NCBI GenBank assembly: GCA_028280945.1
Contig: JANQKV010000043.1
Coordinates: 30,792-94,791, forward strand
From: Opitutaceae bacterium
GTDB lineage: Bacteria; Verrucomicrobiota; Verrucomicrobiia; Opitutales; Opitutaceae
Reading direction: 5' to 3'
DNA: 64,000 bases
Shown here one piece after another: positions 34,019-41,601 of this stretch. The translations under genes and the position numbers were made by a program. The notes under the pieces were generated by a model, which searched no databases, was not told the origin of the DNA, and saw nothing but the letters and a program-made list of their open reading frames with translations. Positions within the stretch are counted from its first letter, which is position 1; each line of letters begins with the position of its first letter.

Positions 34019-35743
34019 TCAGGCTTTCGCGAAGCCGGACTCGTCGATTTCCAAAGCTTCGACCGCATAAATTCGTTCACCTTGCTCTCTTCCCTTGACC
34101 TGTACCGTGCCGAGATCCCGGGCCGTCAGACGGGCAATTGGGGCCACCGCACCGTAGGTTGCCTCACTGATAATCAAATCCGTATTAAACTCAGGATTAC
34201 GGGTTTGCGATTGTAGACGGGCAGCCAGGTTCACCCCGTCGCCAATCACAGAGTAGTTCAGGCGGTTGGCCGAACCAATGTTTCCGGCGACCACCCGGGC
34301 GGTGTTGATGCCAATTCCGAATGAGAGGGGAGCCAGTCCTTCGGCGGCGAGTTCTCGATTGAGCTTACCGAGGGCTTCACGCATTCGGAGAGCTGCCTTG
34401 ATGGCCCGGAGGGCGCACTGGGTGCTGGGCACGGGCGCGCCAAACAGGGCCATGACTTCATCGCCGATGAACTTGTCGATGACTCCGCCTTCGGCTTCGA
34501 TCGCTTCGGTCATTCGGTCCAGGTAGCGGTTGAGCAACGATACCACCTCCTGCGGTGGCAGGTGTTCGCTCATCGTGGTGAACCCCCGCAGATCGGCAAA
34601 AAGCACGGTTACGCGCCGCTCCTCCCCGCCGAGTCGGGAGCCCTCCCGCATCATTTCGGCCGCCACCTCGGGCGAAACGTTTTTATCCAACAAATCGCGC
34701 ACTTGGTCACGCTCCGCGAGCCCGCTGCTCATGGCGTTGAAAGCGTTGGCGAGCGCGCCGAGTTCGTCCTCGCGTTTGAGGTTGAGGGGCGTCTGGTAGT
34801 CGCCGCTGGCGATCACGCGAGTGTGGCGCGCGAGCTGTTGCACCGGGCGGCTGAGCCGCCGGGCAAAGCCCATGCCGACTATCGCCGCCAAGGCGATTCC
34901 CCCGAGGCTGACGACCAGGATCCAACGTGACAGCCGGCGGGCCGGGGCCAGCTTCTCATCAAGGGAAAACTGCAGGATGATGGCCAATTGTCCGCCGTCC
35001 TCCATGGCGTCGGTCTGCAGCAACACCTTGTAAGTATCGTCGGCCAGCGGCACGTCGTAGATCTGGTTTTGCTCATGGGGCATCTGCAGCCAAGACGCTT
35101 CAAGTTCGGCCCGGGAGTCCGCGTCGAGGCTGCTGGCCACGATCGTCCCGGCGCGGTTGGCGAAACTGACCTCCACGCGGGTTTGGGCGTTGAGCTCCGC
35201 GGCGAAGGCCTCGTCGATTTGGAAACCCACCACCCACCAGCCCACGATCGTGGGTGCGCGGATGGGCACGGTGACCATCGAGTAAGGCTGGCCATCGATT
35301 TCGAGGTAACCGTCGGCCTCCGCTTCCTCACTTTCGTCCGCCCGAAAAACCAGCTCGGCAAACGTGTCCTCGTCGACTTCCGCAGTTGAAACGATGGTGA
35401 CGCCATCGAGGTCCACCCAGGCATTGAGATCGGCGTTGATCCGATTGCTTGCGCTGGTAAACGCCGACTGCAGCGTGGCGGGGTCGTCGGCGGAATCAAA
35501 AAACAGGCGCCGGAACGCAAAGTCACCGGCCACCGCTTTGGCACTCGACGCCAGCAGGTGAATCCGGGCCGCCGTGACGCGGTTGAACGCTTCGGATGCG
35601 TTGATCAGGTCTGCGTCGATTTCCCGGCTGGCCTGCTGGCGGTTGACGTTGGCGACGATGAGAAAAGTGGTCACCTGGGCAACCGCGACGACGCCCAGAA
35701 TAAGGGTGAGGAGCGCGGCCCGGAAGCTGCGAAACCGGATCAT
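34019..35743 (-). CDS. Membrane class III adenylate/guanylate cyclase with extracytoplasmic sensor
   Basis: A 574-residue receptor-type cyclase. It has an N-terminal transmembrane helix (AALLTLILGVVAVAQVTTFL), an extracytoplasmic sensor of about 240 residues (Cache-like), a second helix near 280-300, and a HAMP linker (RRLSRPVQQLARHTRVIASG). The cyclase domain has RRVTVLFADLRGFTTMSEHL with the first metal Asp, DKFIGDEVMALFGAP with the second, and NYSVIGDGVNLAARLQSQ. It makes cAMP (or cGMP) from NTP on signal. It is the last gene of a leftward operon with the esterase, barrel and cupredoxin genes, 9 bp after the cupredoxin stop. Confidence 0.9.
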   Translation of the reverse strand: MIRFRSFRAALLTLILGVVAVAQVTTFLIVANVNRQQASREIDADLINASEAFNRVTAARIHLLASSAKAVAGDFAFRRLFFDSADDPATLQSAFTSASNRINADLNAWVDLDGVTIVSTAEVDEDTFAELVFRADESEEAEADGYLEIDGQPYSMVTVPIRAPTIVGWWVVGFQIDEAFAAELNAQTRVEVSFANRAGTIVASSLDADSRAELEASWLQMPHEQNQIYDVPLADDTYKVLLQTDAMEDGGQLAIILQFSLDEKLAPARRLSRWILVVSLGGIALAAIVGMGFARRLSRPVQQLARHTRVIASGDYQTPLNLKREDELGALANAFNAMSSGLAERDQVRDLLDKNVSPEVAAEMMREGSRLGGEERRVTVLFADLRGFTTMSEHLPPQEVVSLLNRYLDRMTEAIEAEGGVIDKFIGDEVMALFGAPVPSTQCALRAIKAALRMREALGKLNRELAAEGLAPLSFGIGINTARVVAGNIGSANRLNYSVIGDGVNLAARLQSQTRNPEFNTDLIISEATYGAVAPIARLTARDLGTVQVKGREQGERIYAVEALEIDESGFAKA

Positions 35744-35752
35744 GCGCAGTCC

Positions 35753-36406
35753 TCAGTAGGAAGCGCCACCACTGCTCGGAGCCCGGCGGATCCGCCGGTC
35801 GGGCCGCAGTCGAAGCTCGATCGTGACCTCGTTCAACTCGCCTTCACTGAGAGTGATCGTCCGTTCATCGGCCTGGCGCATGCGTGGATGCCAGGCACTT
35901 AACTGGTAGCGGCCCGAAGGAAGATCGGCCACGCTGACCACCCCATCGGCCTGCGACGTGCCGAACCACGGAGTATCGACGACCACGATGTAGGAGAGCA
36001 TCCAATCGTGAATGTTGCAGCCGATCGGCACGAGGCCCGGTTGATCCAATACGACCGACTCAGTCTCGTCGCCGCCGTGCAGGGGGATCTCGAACTGAGC
36101 CGGTTTTGACAACGAATACACGTGGTGTTGCACCGCGTCGCGATTGGGAAACTCGACTTTTGTGCCCTTGCGCACGGCGATTGTGTAGGGATCAAACTCT
36201 TCGTCGATCTGTTCGACCGTGGCCTGCAATTCGTCCGGTGTTGGCGGCGGCGCGGGAGCGTCGAGCGGTTCAAGCCAGATGACGAGTTCGTCGATGGGAC
36301 TGCCTTTATGATCCGTCGCGGCGACTCGCACTTCGGCGGCGGTCACAAACATCGAGAACGCGGGCAGGAGGAAGAGGGCGAGCAGGGCGAGACGTTTAAA
36401 ACGCAT
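35753..36406 (-). CDS. Periplasmic cupredoxin-like protein (methylamine-utilisation/plastocyanin type)
   Basis: A 217-residue exported protein with a signal peptide (RLALLALFLLPAFSMFVTA). The mature part has a cupredoxin core: strands VRKGTKVEFPNRDAVQHHVY and VPIGCNIHDWMLSYIVVVDT supply His, Cys, His and Met in the order of a type 1 copper site. A C-terminal carboxypeptidase-regulatory-like beta domain (DLPSGRYQLSAWHPRMRQAD) follows. It may carry copper or electrons or sense copper in the periplasm. It overlaps the barrel gene upstream by 11 bp and precedes the cyclase. Confidence 0.82.
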   Translation of the reverse strand: MRFKRLALLALFLLPAFSMFVTAAEVRVAATDHKGSPIDELVIWLEPLDAPAPPPTPDELQATVEQIDEEFDPYTIAVRKGTKVEFPNRDAVQHHVYSLSKPAQFEIPLHGGDETESVVLDQPGLVPIGCNIHDWMLSYIVVVDTPWFGTSQADGVVSVADLPSGRYQLSAWHPRMRQADERTITLSEGELNEVTIELRLRPDRRIRRAPSSGGASY

Positions 36407-37235
36407 GGATATAGTTCAGGCTGAAGATCTGATTGCGGTAGACATGGCCGCCCGCCCGCGATTCGGACGCATCGTAGCCGAGGGAGACGGCCGAGCTGGC
36501 GCCGATGGCCCGCCCGAAGCTCACGTTGATCCCGCGGAGGTGGCCCTCGTCTTGGTAGGGAAACCAGTCTCCGCCGAAGATGCCGTCCCGCCATTGCGGT
36601 CCCTTGCCGGAAAACTCCGGAAAGCTCTCCCGGCACCAGGACAACTGGGTGCCTTCGGCGTAGCGCAGGCTGCCGCGCAGGCGCCAATCGGCGGTGATGT
36701 CGTAGACGACGGCGGACGTGACCGCTCCCACCGTGCCGGAGTAGACGTAACGCTCAGCATCGAACCGGCGCAGGTCGCCCGTCAGTGAAGCGGACAGCAG
36801 GGGCGTGAAGCGCTTCTGCAGGGAGATCTCGGCGTGATACCCGTTGCCCGACCATTCGGAAACGTCGGCGATTTGATGCAGGCCCTGCAGGCGGACATCG
36901 AGTTTGGTGGCGTAGGGTCCGAGGCCAAACTTTCGCCGCAGTCCGACTGCGGCATCAAGGTGGCTGAGGTTGAGCCCGGAGTATTCAAGCCAGGCGGCGG
37001 TATCGGCGCCGAAGGTCATGGTTGCCTGCCAGTCCCGGGTCAGCACTCTCACTTGCGAGAACTCGACGCGGGCGGTGACAGCGCCATCAGTCTGTTCCTC
37101 GCGGATCGAGTTGGAGACATTGTTGTTGTAGACGTAGCCGACGTCGACCTGCGGTTTCCACGTCTGGGCGACAACCGGCGTGAGGCCGAGGGCGGCAAGT
37201 GCGGATAGCCAACGGACGTTTTGCAATCCCCTCAT
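36396..37235 (-). CDS. Predicted outer-membrane beta-barrel protein
   Basis: A 279-residue exported protein from the ATG of MRGLQNVRWLSALAALGLTP, with a signal peptide ending VVAQ. The mature chain consists of alternating hydrophobic/hydrophilic strands (YHAEISLQKRFTPLLSASLT, DWRLRGSLRYAEGTQ) and ends in a typical barrel-closing YIHAF with a C-terminal aromatic. No specific family is recognised. Its start overlaps the esterase stop (ATGA), and its end overlaps the cupredoxin gene, so the group is tightly co-transcribed. It may be a porin or channel for the ligand sensed by the operon. Confidence 0.72.
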   Translation of the reverse strand: MRGLQNVRWLSALAALGLTPVVAQTWKPQVDVGYVYNNNVSNSIREEQTDGAVTARVEFSQVRVLTRDWQATMTFGADTAAWLEYSGLNLSHLDAAVGLRRKFGLGPYATKLDVRLQGLHQIADVSEWSGNGYHAEISLQKRFTPLLSASLTGDLRRFDAERYVYSGTVGAVTSAVVYDITADWRLRGSLRYAEGTQLSWCRESFPEFSGKGPQWRDGIFGGDWFPYQDEGHLRGINVSFGRAIGASSAVSLGYDASESRAGGHVYRNQIFSLNYIHAF

Positions 37236-37867
37236 GAGTTCTTCAGCAGCGGCTCCAGCACGGCCCATACGGTTTCGGCCACGCGCTGGTGGCCGGCGAT
37301 ATTGGGATGAATGCCGTCGGGTAGGTTCATTTCAGGGACGCCGCCGACATCTTCCAAAAGAAACGGAATCAACGCGGCGTTGTTGGCTTCTGCCAACGGA
37401 GCAAACAGAGCATCAAAGTTGGCGGCATATTCCCCCATACTCGTGGGCATGCGCATGCCGGCGACAACGATTTGCGCCTGCGGGTTTTTGGCGAGCACGC
37501 GATCGATGGTCTGTTGGAGGTTGTTGCGCAGCACATCGAGAGGCAGGCCGCGCAGGCCGTCATTGGCACCGAGTTCGAGCACAAACACGTCCACGGGTTG
37601 GCGCAGCACCCAGTTGATTCGACGCAAACCTCCGGCAGAGGTTTCTCCACTCAGCCCGGCATTGACGACGCGGTAGGGCAACTCGGCGGCGTCGATTTTA
37701 TTCTGAATGAGCGCGGGAAACGCCGATATGGTGGAGTCGTTCAGGCCGTAACCGGCGGTGAGACTGTCGCCATAGAACAAAATCGTGGCCCGCTCGTCCG
37801 CGCGGATTACCGCTGCCAACGCCATCAGGACCGTAGAAAATAATGTAATACGAAGGGGCTTCGCCAT
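37232..37867 (-). CDS. SGNH-family esterase / TesA-like arylesterase
   Basis: A 211-residue protein with a signal peptide (ITLFSTVLMALAAVIRA) and the SGNH-hydrolase fold. Block I is ILFYGDSLTAGYGL with the nucleophilic Ser, block II VVNAGLSGETSAGG, block III ELGANDGLRGLP, and block V DGIHPNIAGHQRVAE with the catalytic Asp and His. This is the TesA/EstA-type multifunctional periplasmic esterase-lysophospholipase. Genes of this type are classically divergent from ybbA-ybbP, exactly the arrangement here with the ABC genes 42 bp away. The barrel gene follows with an ATGA overlap. Confidence 0.9.
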   Translation of the reverse strand: MAKPLRITLFSTVLMALAAVIRADERATILFYGDSLTAGYGLNDSTISAFPALIQNKIDAAELPYRVVNAGLSGETSAGGLRRINWVLRQPVDVFVLELGANDGLRGLPLDVLRNNLQQTIDRVLAKNPQAQIVVAGMRMPTSMGEYAANFDALFAPLAEANNAALIPFLLEDVGGVPEMNLPDGIHPNIAGHQRVAETVWAVLEPLLKNS

Positions 37868-37909
37868 TTGCACAAAGGAAGACGCGGCATTTGCTGCGCG
37901 GTTCCGTTC

Positions 37910-38593
37910 ATGAGTGTGCAATCCATGTTGAAAGTCGAGCACCTGACCAAAACCTACCCGACTGCGAGTGGGGATTTGACCGTGCTGCATGAAGTGAGTT
38001 TCGACCTCCCGGTGGGGGAGACGTTGGCAATTCTGGGCCCTTCAGGAAGTGGCAAAACGACCCTGCTCGGCCTCTGCGCGGGACTTGACCAGCCTTCAGC
38101 CGGCTCGGTGGTGGTGGCGGGTGAAGCCATCCAAACCATGGATGAGGACGAGCGGGCCCGGGTGCGCAACGACCACGTGGGTTTCGTTTTCCAGAACTTT
38201 CAATTGGTGCCGACGCTCACGGCCTTGGAGAACGTGCTTGTGCCGTTGGAATTGCGGGGCGAGGGCGGTCCTTCGGCCGAGGTTCGCGCACGGGAGCTGT
38301 TGGATCGGGTCGGCCTGGGGGACCGTTATGACCACTATCCCGTGCAACTGTCCGGTGGTGAACAGCAACGCGTGGCGCTTGCCCGGGCGTTTGTGAATGA
38401 GCCCAAAATCCTTTTCTGTGATGAACCCACCGGTAACCTGGATGGGGATACGGCGCATAAAGTCGAAGAGCTCATCTTTGGTTTGAATCGCGAAAAACAG
38501 ACCACCCTGGTGCTGGTCACTCACGATCTCGAATTGGCCCAAAAGTGTGGCCGCGTCCTAAAACTCCGCCGCGGCGACGTGGTGGAAGGGTGA
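37910..38593 (+). CDS. ybbA: ABC transporter ATP-binding protein (YbbA type)
   Basis: A 227-residue ATPase of the LolD/MacB/YbbA group. Walker A is LGPSGSGKTTLLGL, the Q-loop VFQNFQLVPTLTALEN, the signature LSGGEQQRVALARAF, Walker B KILFCDEPTGNLD and the H-loop LVTHDLE. The start at MSVQSMLKVEHL is preferred; MLKVEHL is the alternative. Next to a TesA-like gene and followed by a large FtsX-like permease gene, it fits the ybbAP system, which is thought to move lipid or hydrophobic molecules out of the inner membrane. A GxxExxY cassette separates it from its permease. Confidence 0.9.
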   Translation: MSVQSMLKVEHLTKTYPTASGDLTVLHEVSFDLPVGETLAILGPSGSGKTTLLGLCAGLDQPSAGSVVVAGEAIQTMDEDERARVRNDHVGFVFQNFQLVPTLTALENVLVPLELRGEGGPSAEVRARELLDRVGLGDRYDHYPVQLSGGEQQRVALARAFVNEPKILFCDEPTGNLDGDTAHKVEELIFGLNREKQTTLVLVTHDLELAQKCGRVLKLRRGDVVEG

Positions 38594-38595
38594 GG

Positions 38596-39042
38596 AAATT
38601 TGCCCACGGAACACACCGAAAACCCGGCAATGAACCGACTGGTATTGGAGTCAGAGACTTACGAGGTATTGGGCGCATGCTTCGAGGTCTATAAGGAGAA
38701 AGGGTGCGGGTTTTTGGAGGCGGTTTACCAAGAGTGCCTGGCTATTGAGTTCCCGCTTCGGAATATCCCCACCGCGCAACAGGTTGCCATTCCCTTGGCC
38801 TACAAAGGGCAGCAGTTGGCAAAGTCTTACGTCGCAGATTTTGTGTGCTTTGAGAAAGTTCTGGTGGAAATCAAAGCGGTTTCTGCACTCACCAATGAGC
38901 ATCGCGCTCAGATACAAAACTATCTTCACGCCTCGGGACTCAAAGTTGGTCTCCTGGTGAATTTCGGTCACTTTCCGAAAGTGCAACACGAGCGATTCGT
39001 GATTTAGAATTCTGTGTTTTCCGTGTCTTCCGTGGGTTCAAA
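38596..39042. repeat. Cassette B: inverted-repeat-bounded insert inside the ABC operon
   Basis: Left arm 38596-38623 contains CCCACGGAACACACCGAAAA; right arm 39008-39042, reverse-complemented, contains CCCACGGAAGACACGGAAAA. The arms are imperfect inverted repeats made of CACGGAA/CACCGAA-type units. Only the GxxExxY gene lies between them. The left arm begins a few bases after the ATPase stop, and the right arm ends 22 bp before the permease ATG. Confidence 0.62.
38630..39007 (+). CDS. GxxExxY family protein (PD-(D/E)XK-like), cassette B
   Basis: A 125-residue protein of the GxxExxY family, named for the motif seen here as GCGFLEAVYQE. The second half has the PD-(D/E)XK-type core YVADFVCFEKVLVEIKAV, with Asp and the Glu-x-Lys pair intact. 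C-terminal helices follow (NEHRAQIQNYLHASGLKVGL, LVNFGHF). Family function is not established; a nuclease is expected from the fold. I place the start at the ATG of MNRLVLESETYEV. An in-frame TTG at 38600 would add residues (PTEHTENP) encoded by the inverted repeat itself. Confidence 0.85.
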   Translation: MNRLVLESETYEVLGACFEVYKEKGCGFLEAVYQECLAIEFPLRNIPTAQQVAIPLAYKGQQLAKSYVADFVCFEKVLVEIKAVSALTNEHRAQIQNYLHASGLKVGLLVNFGHFPKVQHERFVI

Positions 39043-39064
39043 AAATATTGTTTTCATTTTGCGC

Positions 39065-41578
39065 ATGGCTTGGCGGGATTCGCGGGCTTCGCGGCGGCGG
39101 TTGGTCATGGCATCGCTCTCGATTGTGCTGGGCGTGGCGGCACTCGTGGCGATCGGGTCTTTTAATGCCAACCTCAAGCGGGCGATCGATGACCAGGCCA
39201 AGACCTTGCTTGGGGCCGATTTGCGGGTCCAGGGACGGGCCGCGTTTTCGCCCGAGGTGAAACAGCGGCTCGACGAACTGGGCGGCCGGCAGTCGCGCGA
39301 AATCGCGCTCTCGACCATGATTGTATTCCCAATGGCGGAAAATGCGACGCGCCTCGCCACGCTGCGGGCCCTTGAGGGCGGTTATCCGTTCTACGGCGTG
39401 TTCGAAACCGTGCCGGCCGACGCTCCGGCCAAGCTGGCGGCCGGAGGGCGCGTGGCCATCCTGGAAGAAACCTTGATGGCCCAGTTCGGTGTCTCCGTCG
39501 GAGACGAGATCAAGCTGGGCACGCAGTTTTTTGAGGTCGTCGGAGCTTTGCGCCAAATCCCGGGTGATTCCGCAGCCGTGGCCATGTTGTCGCCGCGGGT
39601 CTTTGTGCCGTTCAGCGAGCTCGAGGCCACCGAGTTGCTCGGTCCCGGCAGTCTGGCCCGGCACCGCCGCTACATCGTTTTTCAGGATGAGACCGACCCG
39701 TTGGCCGTGGAAAAAGAAATGCGCGCTGAATTTGCGGGCGAAAACCTGGGCTACGAGACGGTTGAGGAACGCAAACGTGAACTCGGACAGAGCCTGCGCA
39801 ACGTGTATTCGTTCCTGAGTTTGGTGGGGTTCGTGGCGCTTTTTCTGGGTGCCATCGGGGTGGCGAGCGCGATCCATGTGCACATCCGCCAAAAGATCCC
39901 AACGGTCGCGGTGCTGCGCTGCCTGGGAGCCAGTGCCCGCACGAGTTTTGGGGTTTACCTGATCCAAGGCATGGCGCTCGGCGTCGTGGGGTCGGCCCTC
40001 GGCGCAGCCCTGGGTGTGGTGGTGCAGATGAGCCTGCCCCAGCTGGTGAGTGGATTGCTGCCCTTCGACGTCGATTTCTTCATCGCCTGGCAATCCGTCC
40101 TCCAAGGCGCGGGCGCCGGGCTGGTGGTCTGCGGACTGTTTGCGTTGCTGCCGCTGCTGGCGGTGCGGCGCGTGTCGCCACTGATGGCCATTCGAGCCCA
40201 GGTCTCCACGACCACGCGTAAATTCGATCTGTGGCAGTGGTTGATCTGGGGAGCGATCACGGTGTCGGTTGGCGGATTCGCTCTGCTGCAGGCGCCCAGC
40301 AAGCGAGTGGGATTGGGTTTTGTTGTAATGCTCGCAGTCGGATTCCTGGTCTTGGCCGGATTGGGCAAACTCGTTGCCTGGGCGGCCCGACGGTTCACCC
40401 CCCGGCGGGCCCCTTACGTTTGGCGGCAGGGCATCGCGAATCTGCACCGACCGAACAACCGCACCGTTCTGCTGCTGCTGGCGTTGGGCCTGGGCACCTT
40501 TTTGATCCTCACGCTCGTGCTCACCCGCACGACGCTGCTCGCACAGATCGAGGGCTCCGGAGGAGACGATCGGCCCAATCTTCTCTTCTTCGACATTCAG
40601 GACGATCAGATCGATCCCCTGCGCGAGATTCTCGATCGGGAGGAGGCTCCGATGCTGGCCGACGCACCGATCGTGACCATGCGCCTGGCCAAGCTGAAGG
40701 GCCGCCCCATCAGCGAGGTCCTGCGGGATCCGAACTCCACGATTCCCAGCTGGACCCTGCGGCGCGAGTATCGCTCCACGTTCCGTGACACCCTGAACCC
40801 GCGCACCGAAAAGGTGGTGGCGGGCGAGTTTGTCGAACGCGTGCCCGAGGATATCGAGGTGATTCCGATTTCATGGGAGGCGGGCCAGGCCGAGGAGATG
40901 GGCCTGGGGCTGGGCGATGAAGTGGAGTGGGACGTGCAGGGTCTGCCGATGGTCACACGCATCGCCAGCTTGCGCGAAGTGGAGTGGCGGCGACTCGAAC
41001 CCAACTTTTTTGTGGTGTTCCCGGCGGGAGTGCTGGAGCCGGCCCCGAAATTCTACGTGGGCGCATCGCGCGTGGCTTCCCCGGAGGACTCGGCGCGCGT
41101 GCAACGGGCGGTGGTTTCGGCCCTGCCCAATGTATCCGCAATCGACATACAGCTCGTGATGGAGACTCTTGATGGGATCTTCTCGAAGGTTCAGTTTGTG
41201 ATCCAGTTCATGGCGTTGTTTACGGTGGCGACGGGCATTATCGTGCTCGCCGGAGCGGTTATGAGCGGCCGGTTCCAACGGCTGCGCGAAGTGGTGTTGC
41301 TGCGCACCCTCGGTGCATCCGGACGCCAGCTGTGGCAAATTCAGCTGGTCGAATATGCCGTGCTGGGGGTGTTGGCGGCGTTGGTCGGCTGTGGCCTGGC
41401 CGTGGTCAGCAATGAGTTGCTCGCGCGATTTGTTTTCCAGACCGACGGTGTGGTGACGCTGCCGATCCTCGCCCTGGCGGTGTTGGCGGTGACCGTCATC
41501 ACCCTGGTCACGGGGTTGCTGGCCAACCGCGGGGTGACCAATCATCCACCGCTCGAGGTCCTGCGGCAGGAAGGCTGA
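39065..41578 (+). CDS. ybbP: FtsX-family ABC permease (YbbP type)
   Basis: An 837-residue permease with about ten transmembrane helices and two FtsX domains plus large extracytoplasmic regions. It starts at the ATG of MAWRDSRASRRRLVMASLSI. The first core (residues about 250-370) and the second (about 710-830, with FQRLREVVLLRTLGASGRQL) are FtsX cores. Length and layout match YbbP of the ybbA-ybbP pair rather than MacB or LolC. Its ATPase is encoded at 37910-38593, so cassette B has been put inside a two-gene transporter operon. Confidence 0.88.
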   Translation: MAWRDSRASRRRLVMASLSIVLGVAALVAIGSFNANLKRAIDDQAKTLLGADLRVQGRAAFSPEVKQRLDELGGRQSREIALSTMIVFPMAENATRLATLRALEGGYPFYGVFETVPADAPAKLAAGGRVAILEETLMAQFGVSVGDEIKLGTQFFEVVGALRQIPGDSAAVAMLSPRVFVPFSELEATELLGPGSLARHRRYIVFQDETDPLAVEKEMRAEFAGENLGYETVEERKRELGQSLRNVYSFLSLVGFVALFLGAIGVASAIHVHIRQKIPTVAVLRCLGASARTSFGVYLIQGMALGVVGSALGAALGVVVQMSLPQLVSGLLPFDVDFFIAWQSVLQGAGAGLVVCGLFALLPLLAVRRVSPLMAIRAQVSTTTRKFDLWQWLIWGAITVSVGGFALLQAPSKRVGLGFVVMLAVGFLVLAGLGKLVAWAARRFTPRRAPYVWRQGIANLHRPNNRTVLLLLALGLGTFLILTLVLTRTTLLAQIEGSGGDDRPNLLFFDIQDDQIDPLREILDREEAPMLADAPIVTMRLAKLKGRPISEVLRDPNSTIPSWTLRREYRSTFRDTLNPRTEKVVAGEFVERVPEDIEVIPISWEAGQAEEMGLGLGDEVEWDVQGLPMVTRIASLREVEWRRLEPNFFVVFPAGVLEPAPKFYVGASRVASPEDSARVQRAVVSALPNVSAIDIQLVMETLDGIFSKVQFVIQFMALFTVATGIIVLAGAVMSGRFQRLREVVLLRTLGASGRQLWQIQLVEYAVLGVLAALVGCGLAVVSNELLARFVFQTDGVVTLPILALAVLAVTVITLVTGLLANRGVTNHPPLEVLRQEG

Positions 41579-41601
41579 TGACGAGGGGCCCGATCAAGGC
41601 C

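Noticed and set aside
39038..40447. A 469-codon minus-strand open frame opposite the YbbP-type permease
   Set aside because: It lies entirely within a clear permease gene, has no family features and shows the composition of an antisense shadow.
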